The notes under the pieces were generated by a model, which searched no databases, was not told the DNA's origin, and was given only the letters and a program-made list of their open reading frames with translations. 64,000 nt of DNA from contig NC_011901.1 of NCBI RefSeq assembly GCF_000021985.1, positions 3,172,501 to 3,236,500 on the forward strand. Reading direction: 5' to 3'. Within the stretch, counting starts at the first letter, position 1; every line of letters begins with the position of its first letter. Position numbers and translations under genes: made by a program. This DNA is from Thioalkalivibrio sulfidiphilus HL-EbGr7. Its GTDB lineage: Bacteria; Pseudomonadota; Gammaproteobacteria; Ectothiorhodospirales; Ectothiorhodospiraceae. Positions 22,059-30,485 of the stretch are shown in pieces.

Positions 22059-22334
22059 TCAGCAGCCCTCGAAGGCCACTGCCACACCCTCAGGCAGATC
22101 ACGCACCACGGTGGCCGGCACCAGAGGCGGCGCGTCGCCGTCCCCCAGGGCCCCCACCACGCGCACCTGCACGCGGGCGCCGATGGCCGGACGCCCTTCG
22201 GCGGGCATCAACAGGAGCACGCCGCTGCCGCTGAGATCCCGGGTTCGCACCACCCGCAGTGCCTCGGCGGGCACGTGCAGTTCCACCTCGACTTCCATGG
22301 GGATGCGCGGATGTCTGCGTCTGTCGGTATTCAT
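22059..22334 (-). CDS. PilZ-domain protein
   Basis: A 91-aa single-domain c-di-GMP receptor. The N-terminal RxxxR motif is in DRRRHPRIP and the second motif is DLSGSGV (D-x-S-x-x-G form) at about 33-39. It probably responds to cyclases such as the one at 18010. No transmembrane segment. Confidence 0.85.
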   Translation of the reverse strand: MNTDRRRHPRIPMEVEVELHVPAEALRVVRTRDLSGSGVLLLMPAEGRPAIGARVQVRVVGALGDGDAPPLVPATVVRDLPEGVAVAFEGC

Positions 22335-22607
22335 GGATTGTTCTCAGCCCGGATGACAGCGTCTTTATGACAAGCGCGGCCCCTCAAATCAAGGTCTATA
22401 TCAGGATTTGCTTGTTTGGCAGCACCTTACCCCTGTGCTATATACACTCTGTCTTTCTGAAGCCACGCCCCGCCATTTCAGCGGCTTTGGCATCGGTGGA
22501 CACGGTCCCGGACCCACGCACCGGACGCCGTTCAAAAAGGCGGGCACCCGCACCCGTCGATCAAGACCCAATAAGACAGATAACTGTTCCTGGAGGAGAT
22601 CGACACC

Positions 22608-22928
22608 ATGAAACACGCAAAGCTTGCGGCCGTTGCCCTGGCCGTGTCCCTGGGAGGCCTGGCCGCCTCCCAATCCGCGCTGGCGGAAGTCACACGAGGC
22701 CAGCTCATGGCCAAGACCTGCCTGGCCTGCCATGGCTCCGTGGCCGGCGGACCCGACGCCACCATCCCCTCGCTGATCAACGGCTATCCCCGCCAGCTCA
22801 TGATCCAGAACATGAAGGCCTTCCGCGATGGCACCCGTGCCGCCACGGTCATGAACCGTCATGCCCTTGGCTACACCGACGAGGAGATCGAACTCCTCGC
22901 CGACTACTTCGACACCACGCGACGCTAA
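22608..22928 (+). CDS. fccA: Flavocytochrome c sulfide dehydrogenase, monoheme cytochrome subunit
   Basis: A periplasmic electron acceptor for the FccB flavoprotein. A Sec signal peptide of 26 residues ends ALA. A single heme c site CLACH lies at about 38-42, and possible axial Met residues lie in the second half (MNRHALGY). At 106 aa it is the short single-heme type rather than the diheme form. A good RBS (GGAGGAG) precedes ATG 22608. It is followed 13 bases later by fccB; together they oxidise sulfide to sulfur. Confidence 0.88.
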   Translation: MKHAKLAAVALAVSLGGLAASQSALAEVTRGQLMAKTCLACHGSVAGGPDATIPSLINGYPRQLMIQNMKAFRDGTRAATVMNRHALGYTDEEIELLADYFDTTRR

Positions 22929-22941
22929 GGGGGCCACGAAC

Positions 22942-24237
22942 ATGAGCATTTCACGCAGACATTTCCTCAAGGCCCTGGGTGCCGGTGGTGCCGCCACCGC
23001 ACTGGCGGCCTGTGCACAGATGCCCGGCGGTGAGAAAGCCAGGGGTGCGCACGTGGTGGTGGTGGGCGGCGGTTCCGGCGGCGCCACGGCCGCCAAGTAC
23101 CTGCGCCACTTTGACTCGGACATCCGTGTCACCCTGGTGGAACCCAACGCCACCTACCACACCTGCTACGGCAGCAACTGGGTGCTGGGCGGCCTGCGCC
23201 AGATGAACGACATCGCGCAGACCTACGGCAACCTGAGGGACAGGCACGGCGTCAACGTGATCCAGGATACGGTCACCGCCATCGACCCCGAGACCAACCG
23301 GGTGACCCTGGCCGGCGGCCAGGTGCTGAACTACGACAAGCTGGTGGTCGCGCCCGGCATCAGCTTCAACTGGGCCACCGCCGCCGAGGGCACCAGTGAA
23401 GCCACCGCCAACGAGATCCCCCACGCCTGGAAGGCCGGTCCCCAGACCGAGATCCTGCGCCGTCAGCTGGAGGCCATGCCCGACGGCGGCGTGTTCGTGA
23501 TGGTCGCCCCGGGCAACCCGTTCCGCTGCCCGCCCGGACCCTACGAGCGCGCCAGCATGGTGGCCCACTACTTCAAGACCCACAAGCCGCGTTCCAAGAT
23601 CCTGATCCTGGACAACAAGGAGAACTTCTCCAAGCAGGGACTTTTCGTGGCCGGCTGGGAAGCGAACTACGGCAACATGATCGAGTGGGTGCCCAGCAGC
23701 CGCGGCGGCCAGGTGGAGCGTATCGACGTGGCCAGCAAGACGGCCATCTCCGACGGCGGTCTGAACCGCTTCAAGGCGGATGTGCTCAACTACATCCCGC
23801 CCCAGCGCGCCGGCGAGATCGCCCACAGCGCCTCCCTGGTGAACGACACCGGCTGGTGCCCGGTGAATCAGGTGACCTTCCAGTCCTCGATTCACACGGA
23901 CATCCACGTGATCGGCGACTCCAGCATCGCCGGCGCCATGCCCAAGTCCGGGCATTCCGCCAACAGCCAGGGCAAGCTGGTTGCTGCCGCCATCGTCAAT
24001 GCACTGAGGGGCCGTGACCCCATCGCGCCGTCCATGGTGAACACCTGCTACAGCCTGGTCACCCCCGATTGGGGCATCAGCGTGGCCGCCGTCTACCAGT
24101 TCCTGGACGACTCCATCAAGGGTGTGCCGGGTTCCGGTGGCGTAAGCCCCGCCGACGCGGACCGCAACTTCCGCCGCATGGAAGCCAACTACACCCGCGG
24201 CTGGTACGACAGCATCACTACCGACATCTGGGGCTGA
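22942..24237 (+). CDS. fccB: Flavocytochrome c sulfide dehydrogenase, flavoprotein subunit
   Basis: Oxidises sulfide in the periplasm and passes electrons to FccA. A twin-arginine signal (SRRHFLKALGAGGAATALAA) directs export as a folded flavoprotein. The FAD motif VVVGGGSGGATAA lies at about 39-51. Cys75 in HTCYGSN matches the Cys that binds FAD covalently in Allochromatium FccB. Cys196 (PFRCPPGP) and Cys369 (VNTCYSL) have the spacing of the redox-active disulfide. Cys306 (GWCPVN) is additional. At 431 aa the length is normal. A terminator follows. Confidence 0.93.
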   Translation: MSISRRHFLKALGAGGAATALAACAQMPGGEKARGAHVVVVGGGSGGATAAKYLRHFDSDIRVTLVEPNATYHTCYGSNWVLGGLRQMNDIAQTYGNLRDRHGVNVIQDTVTAIDPETNRVTLAGGQVLNYDKLVVAPGISFNWATAAEGTSEATANEIPHAWKAGPQTEILRRQLEAMPDGGVFVMVAPGNPFRCPPGPYERASMVAHYFKTHKPRSKILILDNKENFSKQGLFVAGWEANYGNMIEWVPSSRGGQVERIDVASKTAISDGGLNRFKADVLNYIPPQRAGEIAHSASLVNDTGWCPVNQVTFQSSIHTDIHVIGDSSIAGAMPKSGHSANSQGKLVAAAIVNALRGRDPIAPSMVNTCYSLVTPDWGISVAAVYQFLDDSIKGVPGSGGVSPADADRNFRRMEANYTRGWYDSITTDIWG

Positions 24238-24266
24238 TGCCCAAGTACTGAAAAAGTACGTCAAAC

Positions 24267-24297
24267 AAAACGGCGCCCCTTGGGCGCCGTTTTTTCT
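24267..24297 (+). terminator. Intrinsic terminator after fccAB
   Basis: AAAACGGCGCCC pairs with GGGCGCCGTTTT around a short loop and is followed by T-rich sequence. Confidence 0.9.
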
Positions 24298-24328
24298 TGT
24301 CTCTTGCCTCTAGCCACTTGTCTCTAAC
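24296..24328. repeat. Single arm of the heptamer family (A5)
   Basis: On the minus strand this reads AGAGACA, AGTGGCT, AGAGGCA and AGAGACA in tandem, with the same 7-bp period as the AGTGGCA family. No facing arm is present, so this is a half or decayed copy. It lies between the fccB terminator and the stop of the next gene. Confidence 0.65.
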
Positions 24329-24332
24329 GCTT

Positions 24333-24584
24333 TCATGCATTCAAATCCGGAATCAGCCTGCTCTCCAGCCGCGCGATCATGTCCTTGATCAGCAGCTTGC
24401 GCTTCTTCAGGCGGCTGAGCTGCAACTGATCCACGAACACCCCCTCCGCCAGACGGGCGATGGCCTCGTCCAGATCACGGTGCTCCACCCGAAGGTCGGC
24501 AAGTCGCTGCCTGATGTCTTCTTGCTCGATCTGATCCACGCAGAGGGCCCACTGGTACAGGTCCCTCCTATGATCACAGATCAC
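24333..24584 (-). CDS. YdcH/DUF465-family small protein
   Basis: Up to 83 aa. The C-terminal half (LADLRVEHRDLDEAIARLAE, then LQLSRLKKRKLLIKDMIARLE) is the helical hairpin of the YdcH family, function unknown. The N-terminal residues overlap the end of the permease gene (24574), so the true start may be internal. It may be co-transcribed with the zinc transporter. Confidence 0.75.
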   Translation of the reverse strand: MICDHRRDLYQWALCVDQIEQEDIRQRLADLRVEHRDLDEAIARLAEGVFVDQLQLSRLKKRKLLIKDMIARLESRLIPDLNA

Positions 24585-25401
24585 CCGCGCCCCCGCCAGC
24601 GCCGCGACGCTGCGCGAGCCAGCGCAAAGGCAGCAGGCTCAGCAGCACCATCACCAGCACCGGACCGAAGGGTTGATCCAGCACCAGGGCGGCCATGAAG
24701 GCGACCGAGTAGGCCGCCAGCCCCAACAGGGCCGAGAGCCACAGCGCGGCACGCCAACCCCGGGCCACCCCCCAGGCAACCCAGGCAGGCAACATCAGCA
24801 GTACGAAACTCGCCATCACCCCCATGGCCATGGCGCTTGCGGCCACCACCAGCACCACCAGGGCATCGAAACCCAGGGTCATGGGCCAGAGTTGCCGGCC
24901 ATTGGCCCGCAAGTGGCCAGGCTGGAAGCGCTCCCTCATTAACGGCCGGGATACACGGTGCAGTACCACCACGCTCAACACGACCAGGACGCACGCGGTC
25001 AGGAGATGACCGCGGCCCGCAAACAGTATCTGGCCATCCAGAAACACCCTGCCCACCAGATCGGCTGCCGGATGGTTGGCCGCCGCCAGCAGGCCAAGAC
25101 ACCAGCCCAGCAGGATCATGACACCGAAGACCTCGTTACCGGCCTGTCCCCGGCTCATCAGCCCCTTGAGTCCACCCGCAAGCAGCGAGGCGATCATCGC
25201 CGACAGCAGCATGGGCCAGTGAATGATGGCTCCGATCACGCCACCGGCACCGGCCACATGGGCATAACCCAGGGTAGCCAGCCACTCACCGCGCAGGCGC
25301 AGCCAACATCCCAGCAGGGCCGCCAGCGGCGCCAGGAGCAGGCCCGTCAGGAAGGCCTCGCGGAACAGGGGATCCCAGGGCAAGGCCATGGCGGGACTCA
25401 T
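24574..25401 (-). CDS. znuB: Zinc/manganese-type ABC transporter permease
   Basis: An inner-membrane permease of the ABC-3 (ZnuB/MntB) family with about 8 hydrophobic helices in 275 aa. The start at 25401 forms an ATGA overlap with the end of the ATPase gene (25398), which fixes it. Gene order with a solute-binding protein, ATPase and Zur-linked outer-membrane protein points to zinc. The sequence is shorter and more divergent than enterobacterial ZnuB, so the symbol marks the inferred role. Confidence 0.8.
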   Translation of the reverse strand: MSPAMALPWDPLFREAFLTGLLLAPLAALLGCWLRLRGEWLATLGYAHVAGAGGVIGAIIHWPMLLSAMIASLLAGGLKGLMSRGQAGNEVFGVMILLGWCLGLLAAANHPAADLVGRVFLDGQILFAGRGHLLTACVLVVLSVVVLHRVSRPLMRERFQPGHLRANGRQLWPMTLGFDALVVLVVAASAMAMGVMASFVLLMLPAWVAWGVARGWRAALWLSALLGLAAYSVAFMAALVLDQPFGPVLVMVLLSLLPLRWLAQRRGAGGGAGDL

Positions 25402-25994
25402 GCGCCAACCCCCGCCGGCATCACCTCCAGGACGCGATCGCAAACTGCTCCCAGGAAGCGCTCATCGTGACTCACGACCACCAGTCCGCGCCCGTTGTGT
25501 CGGGACTTCAGAATCTCCGTCAGACTGCCCAGGGCCTCAGGGTCCAGGTGGTTGGTAGGTTCATCCAGCAGCACCAGGCTGGCGTTGCCGCCCAGGCAGG
25601 CCCAGACCTGAAGCAACTGGTGCTGACCGCCACTGAGGGTATCCAGACGCCGTCCCAGCAAAGACTGGAGCGACCCGGGCACAGGCAGCGACCGGGCCTC
25701 GCAGATCCGCAACAGGTCGTGCCCGGTCAGGGGGCATTCCGCTGCCCGTTCCGGTTGCTGGGCCAGGAATGTCATGGCGACGCCGGGTTTACGCCAGATC
25801 GTGCCGGCAAAACGGCGTGCACCTGCCGTCATGGCCTTGAGCAGGGTGGACTTGCCGGCACCATTGGGGCCGGCAAGTCCCAGGCACTCGCCAGGATGAA
25901 GTTCGAAAGTCACCGGCCGACACACCGGGGCTTCATAGCCGGCCACCAGGTCCCGCACCGTCAGCAGGGGCGCACCCTCCTCAGGGTTACTCAA
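25398..25994 (-). CDS. znuC: Zinc/manganese-type ABC transporter ATP-binding protein
   Basis: Energises the permease. Walker A GPNGAGKST lies at about 42-50, the signature LSGGQ near 120 and Walker B LVLLDEPTNHLDP near 140. The switch His is in VVSHDE. At 198 aa it is somewhat short. It overlaps the solute-binding protein gene by 8 bases and the permease by 4, so the three are tightly coupled. Confidence 0.85.
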   Translation of the reverse strand: MSNPEEGAPLLTVRDLVAGYEAPVCRPVTFELHPGECLGLAGPNGAGKSTLLKAMTAGARRFAGTIWRKPGVAMTFLAQQPERAAECPLTGHDLLRICEARSLPVPGSLQSLLGRRLDTLSGGQHQLLQVWACLGGNASLVLLDEPTNHLDPEALGSLTEILKSRHNGRGLVVVSHDERFLGAVCDRVLEVMPAGVGA

Positions 25995-26892
25995 AGGGAG
26001 CCACCCAGCTTTCCATCAGACGCAAGTAGTCATCGAGGCCCCCGTCCACAGGTGGCTCCAGTGACAGCACATGCACCGGCCAGCCCAGGTGACGATGCAG
26101 AAAGGCTCCGCCCCTCCCGGGCTGGTAAGCGGCATGGAGTACACGTCCTTCCTGACCCTGCAGTCGCTCCACCAGTGCCCGCAGGTGTCGGGCGGTGGGT
26201 GGCACGCCGGGCACCGGCTCCAGATAACCAAGCCCCTTCACCGGCAGCCAGTCACGCAAATAGTCCAGGTCCTCGTGATAGGCCACAAAACCCTGGCCGG
26301 GCTCGATACGCGCAGCCAGGGCCGCGGCATGGGCGCGCAGACCTGCGGAGACCTGTTCCGAGCGTGCCTGAAGGACCCCGGCATGTTCGGGTCTCAACGC
26401 ACCCAACCGTTCACCCAGGGCCAGGGACAACTCTGCCATCCGCAGGGGATCCAGATTGAAGTGCGGATTACCCTCGGCGTGGACGTGTCCCACGTTGGGC
26501 CCCTCCACGGTGATGGAGGGACGCAGGCCCAGATGGTCGGCGGCCCGGAACCGCCCCAGCCTGCCCGTGTTGATGACGGGATTGGCGGCGCCGCTGACTG
26601 CCGCAGGCAACCAGCCTTCCTCCAGACCGGCACCCACCTCCAAGAGCAGATCCGCCCGGCGCAACAGGGCCATGAAACTGGGCCGGGCATCCAGGTAGTG
26701 GGGATCTCGATCCGCAGGCGCGAGCACCCTGACCTCCACCAGGTCTCCACCCACCTCCCTGGCCAGCACGCCGAGGCTCGGTGTAGTTGCCACCACCTGA
26801 AGCGGTTGCGGTTGCGCCTGGACCGGATTGACGGGCAACAGGACCAGGCCAAGCAGGAAAAGCAAAGCCCCTTGGATGGGTCTTGAACACAT
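25987..26892 (-). CDS. znuA: Zinc ABC transporter periplasmic solute-binding protein
   Basis: A cluster A-I metal-binding protein. ATG 26892 follows a near-perfect SD (AAGGAGGT). The signal peptide runs to about residue 27 (VNPVQAQ). Metal ligand candidates are His in DPHYLD (about 62), His in GNPHFNLDP (about 145), and His/Glu in AYHEDLDY (about 205). The His-rich loop seen in ZnuA is reduced to HVHAEGNPH. The Zur box upstream of the preceding gene (28255) probably controls the whole set. Confidence 0.85.
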   Translation of the reverse strand: MCSRPIQGALLFLLGLVLLPVNPVQAQPQPLQVVATTPSLGVLAREVGGDLVEVRVLAPADRDPHYLDARPSFMALLRRADLLLEVGAGLEEGWLPAAVSGAANPVINTGRLGRFRAADHLGLRPSITVEGPNVGHVHAEGNPHFNLDPLRMAELSLALGERLGALRPEHAGVLQARSEQVSAGLRAHAAALAARIEPGQGFVAYHEDLDYLRDWLPVKGLGYLEPVPGVPPTARHLRALVERLQGQEGRVLHAAYQPGRGGAFLHRHLGWPVHVLSLEPPVDGGLDDYLRLMESWVAPFE

Positions 26893-26963
26893 CACGATAC
26901 CTCCTTGGGGAAGTGGAAATACCTGCGCCACCGCCCTCGCGGACGGTGGCGCAGGTTCACGGA

Positions 26964-28217
26964 TCAGAAGCGATGGGCCCCGTGGGCACCCAGGGCGACG
27001 TTCAACTGCAGCATGAAGTCGAGCCCCCGTTCGCGCCCGTCTTCTTCGGCGAAGTCGTTGTGATTGAGCTGGGCACGCAGGAACACCGGCTCGATGGGAC
27101 GGAAGGTGACCATGGCCGAATATCGATAGGAGGCATCCAGGCTGCTACCCGCGCCACGACCGATCTCATTGGTCAGCCCCAGGGCCTCGGCGCGCACTCC
27201 GGCCTCCCAGCGGGGCGCGAACCCGTACACGCCCTGCAGGTAGAGACCGTCCTGCTTGTTCTTGAAGCTTTGCTCGTTGCTTACGGTCAGACCGTCGAAA
27301 CTCACGTCGCGTCGATCCACATCAATCACCCGGTAAAAGTACTCACCTTGCAGGCGCCAGTTGCCGTGGCCGTAACTGCCACCGGCGTCATACTTGTAGA
27401 CCGCGTCCAGGCCCGCAAACCAGGCCGTGCCGTTCCAGTCTTCAAATCGCGTGGAGTGGAGATCTGTCTCCTGATAACTACGGCTGTAACCGCCGGAGAC
27501 GCCGAATTGCGCCGCATGATCCGCGCCCAGGTCGGGAGCGAACTTGGCAAAGGCGGTGATCAGGCGCGGGCCGGACACATCCTCGAGGATACGCTCGGTG
27601 CCATTCAGGGCATCCTGGCCGCCAAGATAGTTGGCCACGCCGGCGGTCTCTCCCTGGAGCAGCTCCACACCCAGCAGGGTATAGGTCTGTGTTGGGGCAA
27701 GCCAGGTGGCCTGCACGCCGATCTCCTGCAGTCCATGGTCCCCGAACAGGAATTCATTCACCAGGGGACGATCCACGAAATCCCAGGCATGGGGATGGCG
27801 GCTGTTGATGTAGCCCACATCCGAGAGGAACTTGCCGGCCTTGGCCTGAAAGCCCGCCGGGAGGCTGCGGGTGCGTACATAGGCCTCCTCCACCTCCACG
27901 TGATGCTCGTCGAAGCCCAGGTTGAGCACACCGTCCATGAAGTCTCCGAGCCGGGCCTCGACGATCAGCTCGGAGTGTCCCAGGTTGAAACCTTCCTCGT
28001 AGCCATGACCATGATCGTCTCCATGGTCATGGCCGTGATCGTGGCCGGCGAAACCCGCTGGGTCCCGGTGGCCCCGGCTCAGCTCGTTGAAATAGACGCC
28101 GTCCAGGATCAGGGACAGGCTCAAGTCCGGCGCTTCCTGGGCCTGGGTGAACAGCGGTGCGGCCACGGTCAGGGCAGCGACACCGGAAACGAAACGGCGG
28201 GACAGGGCGCGGGGCAT
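26964..28217 (-). CDS. Zinc-regulated outer-membrane protein with His/Asp-rich loop
   Basis: 417 aa with a signal peptide (about 26 residues, ending TQAQ) and a beta-barrel pattern ending in Phe (GAHRF). A histidine/aspartate-rich stretch (GHDHGHDHGDDHGHGY, about 58-73) could capture zinc at the surface. It is the first gene after the Zur box and lies 71 bases upstream of znuA, so a role as an outer-membrane zinc porin or receptor is likely. It lacks TonB-receptor features. RBS AAGGAGGT. Confidence 0.75.
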   Translation of the reverse strand: MPRALSRRFVSGVAALTVAAPLFTQAQEAPDLSLSLILDGVYFNELSRGHRDPAGFAGHDHGHDHGDDHGHGYEEGFNLGHSELIVEARLGDFMDGVLNLGFDEHHVEVEEAYVRTRSLPAGFQAKAGKFLSDVGYINSRHPHAWDFVDRPLVNEFLFGDHGLQEIGVQATWLAPTQTYTLLGVELLQGETAGVANYLGGQDALNGTERILEDVSGPRLITAFAKFAPDLGADHAAQFGVSGGYSRSYQETDLHSTRFEDWNGTAWFAGLDAVYKYDAGGSYGHGNWRLQGEYFYRVIDVDRRDVSFDGLTVSNEQSFKNKQDGLYLQGVYGFAPRWEAGVRAEALGLTNEIGRGAGSSLDASYRYSAMVTFRPIEPVFLRAQLNHNDFAEEDGRERGLDFMLQLNVALGAHGAHRF

Positions 28218-28254
28218 GACAGACCTCCTTCAAGGATGGGGCGGAAATTTATGG

Positions 28255-28271
28255 ACGTTATAACATAACAT
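28255..28271. promoter_or_regulatory. Zur box
   Basis: ACGTTATAACATAACAT matches the gammaproteobacterial Zur consensus (ATGTTATANTATAACAT, recalled from memory) at all but two positions, with the inverted repeat GTTAT-AAC-ATAAC. It lies between the divergent outer-membrane protein and zur genes, 38 bases before the former and 97 before the latter, in an AT-rich patch. Confidence 0.82.
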
Positions 28272-28367
28272 TTTATGCACCTAAACCCCTCGGAGTGCAG
28301 CGCCATCACCCGGATCGGCTGCGGGGTCGATTGACAGGACCCCGGACAACCGGTACGAAGGTTGGCC

Positions 28368-28841
28368 ATGGAACATGAACACAACCACGATGCCTGCATC
28401 GACGAGGCCCTGGCCCGGGCGGACCAGATCTGCGCCAAGCGCGGGGTCAAGCTCACGCCCCTGCGCCGCCAGGTGCTGGAGGAGATCTGGCAGAGCCACG
28501 AGGCGGTCAAGGCCTACGACCTGATCCGTCAGCTCAGCTCCGCGGATCACACGGTCAAGCCGCCCACGGTCTACCGGGCCCTGGACTTCCTGCTGGAACA
28601 GGGGCTCATCCACCGCATCGAGAGCCTCAACGGCTTCGTGGGCTGCGACCGCCCCCACAAGCGGCATCAATCCCAGCTGTTCATCTGCAGGGCCTGCGGA
28701 CAGGTGAGTGAGTGCGGCGACGACAGCGTCAGCCGCGCCCTGGACCGGGAGGCGGAACGTCAGGGCTTTCTGGTGGAGGAGCGCATCGTCGAGGTGCGCG
28801 GGCTGTGTGCCCGCTGCCAGACCCAAGACAAGGTCAACTGA
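28368..28841 (+). CDS. zur: Zinc uptake regulator, Fur family
   Basis: A zinc-responsive repressor of 157 aa. It has an N-terminal His-rich tail (EHEHNHDAC), a winged helix (LTPLRRQVLEEIW, VKPPTVYRALDFL) and a dimerisation domain with the structural zinc cysteines CRAC and CARC. A regulatory-site His cluster is present (CDRPHKRHQSQ). ATG 28368 is used; a TTG at 28362 is also in frame. Its position beside the zinc transporter and Zur box distinguishes it from Fur. Confidence 0.9.
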   Translation: MEHEHNHDACIDEALARADQICAKRGVKLTPLRRQVLEEIWQSHEAVKAYDLIRQLSSADHTVKPPTVYRALDFLLEQGLIHRIESLNGFVGCDRPHKRHQSQLFICRACGQVSECGDDSVSRALDREAERQGFLVEERIVEVRGLCARCQTQDKVN

Positions 28842-29608
28842 TGCCCACGGAATACGTTCGTTTCGAGAACGCCCAGGGCATCGAACTGGCGGGCAAGCTG
28901 GAGATTCCTTCCACCCTCCCCCGCACCTGGGCCGTCTACGCCCACTGTTTCACCTGCTCCAAGGACAGCCTGGCCGCGGTGCGCGTCAGTCGCGGCCTGG
29001 CGGAACGGGGCATCGGCGTGCTGCGCTTCGACTTCACCGGCATCGGCGAGAGCGGCGGGGAGTTCGAGAAGAGTCATTTCAGCGCCAACGTGGCGGACAT
29101 CCTGAGCGCCTGTGGCTGGATGGCCTCCCGGGATCGGGCGCCGGCCCTGCTCATCGGCCACAGCCTGGGAGGCGCCGCCGTCCTGGCCGCCGCCGGCGAG
29201 ATCGACTCGGTGCGCGCCGCGGTCACCATCGCCGCCCCCAGCGAACCGGCCCACATCCGCCACCACTTCTCTGAACAGGTGGATGAGATCCGCAGGGACG
29301 GTGCGGCCCGTGTGCAGATCGGCCCCTCGCAGCTGTGCATCACCCGGGACTTCCTCACCGATATCGAGGCCGCGAAACTGGATGACAAGGTGCGCACCCT
29401 GCGCTGCGCCCTGCTGGTCATGCACGCCCCTGGCGACCCGGTGGTGGAGATCCACCACGCCCGCCACCTGTTCCAGATCGCCCGTCACCCCAAGAGCTTC
29501 GTGTCCCTGGACGATATGGATCATTTGTTGACGGACGCAACCGATGCGGACTACGTAGCGGGCGTGATCGATGCGTGGTCAGCCAGGTACGTCAGTGGCC
29601 ACATGTGA
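28841..29608 (+). CDS. Alpha/beta-hydrolase
   Basis: 255 aa, starting in the TGATG overlap with zur. The HCFTCSKDSLAAVR region, the nucleophile elbow GHSLGG (about 106-111), the Asp of APGDPVV and the His of DMDHLL form a plausible triad. It resembles the hydrolase half of hydrolase-OsmC fusions, but no OsmC domain is present. The coupling to zur is unusual and may be accidental. Confidence 0.8.
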   Translation: MPTEYVRFENAQGIELAGKLEIPSTLPRTWAVYAHCFTCSKDSLAAVRVSRGLAERGIGVLRFDFTGIGESGGEFEKSHFSANVADILSACGWMASRDRAPALLIGHSLGGAAVLAAAGEIDSVRAAVTIAAPSEPAHIRHHFSEQVDEIRRDGAARVQIGPSQLCITRDFLTDIEAAKLDDKVRTLRCALLVMHAPGDPVVEIHHARHLFQIARHPKSFVSLDDMDHLLTDATDADYVAGVIDAWSARYVSGHM

Positions 29609-30344
29609 GCTTCGAGCTCAGCTCCAGCCACAACCGCTCGAAGGCCTGCGCACCCGGATCCCTGGGCGCATAGGCGCACAGGGGGGCGCGCCGTTGACCC
29701 ATGGCCTCGATGCTGCTCAGGTAGGGGATCGCCGTGTCCAGCAGGGTGCGGATGTCCCGGGCCAGGGAGTCCGAGAGCTCCCGGTGCTGTCGTTTGCGCC
29801 GGTCCACCATGGACAGGAAGGGGTAGAGCTTGACCTCGCGGATATGCTCCTTGGCGAGCCAGCTCACCATCTGCGCGTAGGTGCGCACGGACAGGGGCGT
29901 GGGGATCGTGGGCGCGGCGATCAGATCGGCGGCGTGGAAGACGTTCTCGGTCACCAGGGAAAAGCTGGGCGGGCAGTCCAGGATCAGGAGATCGAAGTCG
30001 TCAGACAGTTCCGCGGCCAGTTCCCGTAGCCTGCGGCGGGGGTGCTCCGCCTTGCGCAGCATCAGGTCCAGGTTGCGGTTGTCGAAGTCAGCAGGCAGTG
30101 AGAACAGGCGTTCGTATGCGGTGGAACGCACGGAATCTGCCAGGTCGCCCTTGCCCTTCACGAGGCGCTTGATCGGGTCCTCCAGGCCGGGTTCCACGCC
30201 CAGGTACCAGGTGGCGGCCCCCTGCGGGTCCAGGTCCCAGAGCAGCACCCGGTGGCCGTATTCCGTGGCCAGGTAGGCCCGGTTGACGGCCGCGGCGGTC
30301 TTGCCCACGCCGCCTTTGAGGTTGTATAGCGCCACTGACTTCAT
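29592..30344 (-). CDS. ParA/MinD-family ATPase
   Basis: 250 aa from ATG 30344 (MKSVALYNLKGGVGKT), with a deviant Walker A at about 10-17, Walker A' LLWDLDPQGAATWYL and Walker B LLILDCPPS. Such proteins position DNA or protein cargos; no ParB partner is next to it. The frame continues upstream to 30503, but that part has no protein character. It overlaps the 3' end of the convergent hydrolase gene by 17 bases. Confidence 0.85.
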   Translation of the reverse strand: MKSVALYNLKGGVGKTAAAVNRAYLATEYGHRVLLWDLDPQGAATWYLGVEPGLEDPIKRLVKGKGDLADSVRSTAYERLFSLPADFDNRNLDLMLRKAEHPRRRLRELAAELSDDFDLLILDCPPSFSLVTENVFHAADLIAAPTIPTPLSVRTYAQMVSWLAKEHIREVKLYPFLSMVDRRKRQHRELSDSLARDIRTLLDTAIPYLSSIEAMGQRRAPLCAYAPRDPGAQAFERLWLELSSKLTCGH

Positions 30345-30485
30345 GGAAGATTGGAAACCGATCCGTTGTTCGCCCGTGCAACGATACTGAACGGGCGCCG
30401 CGGCGGATGCAACGCAGGGGCCAGCGGTGCGCTCCTGCGCAGACAACCAATAAATACCGCAGACCATCAGGCATAAGGAGGCGTC

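Noticed and set aside
28331-28359. Sigma-70 promoter for zur
   Set aside because: TTGACA at 28331 looks good, but the hexamer 17 bases later (TACGAA) is poor, so it is not listed as a promoter.
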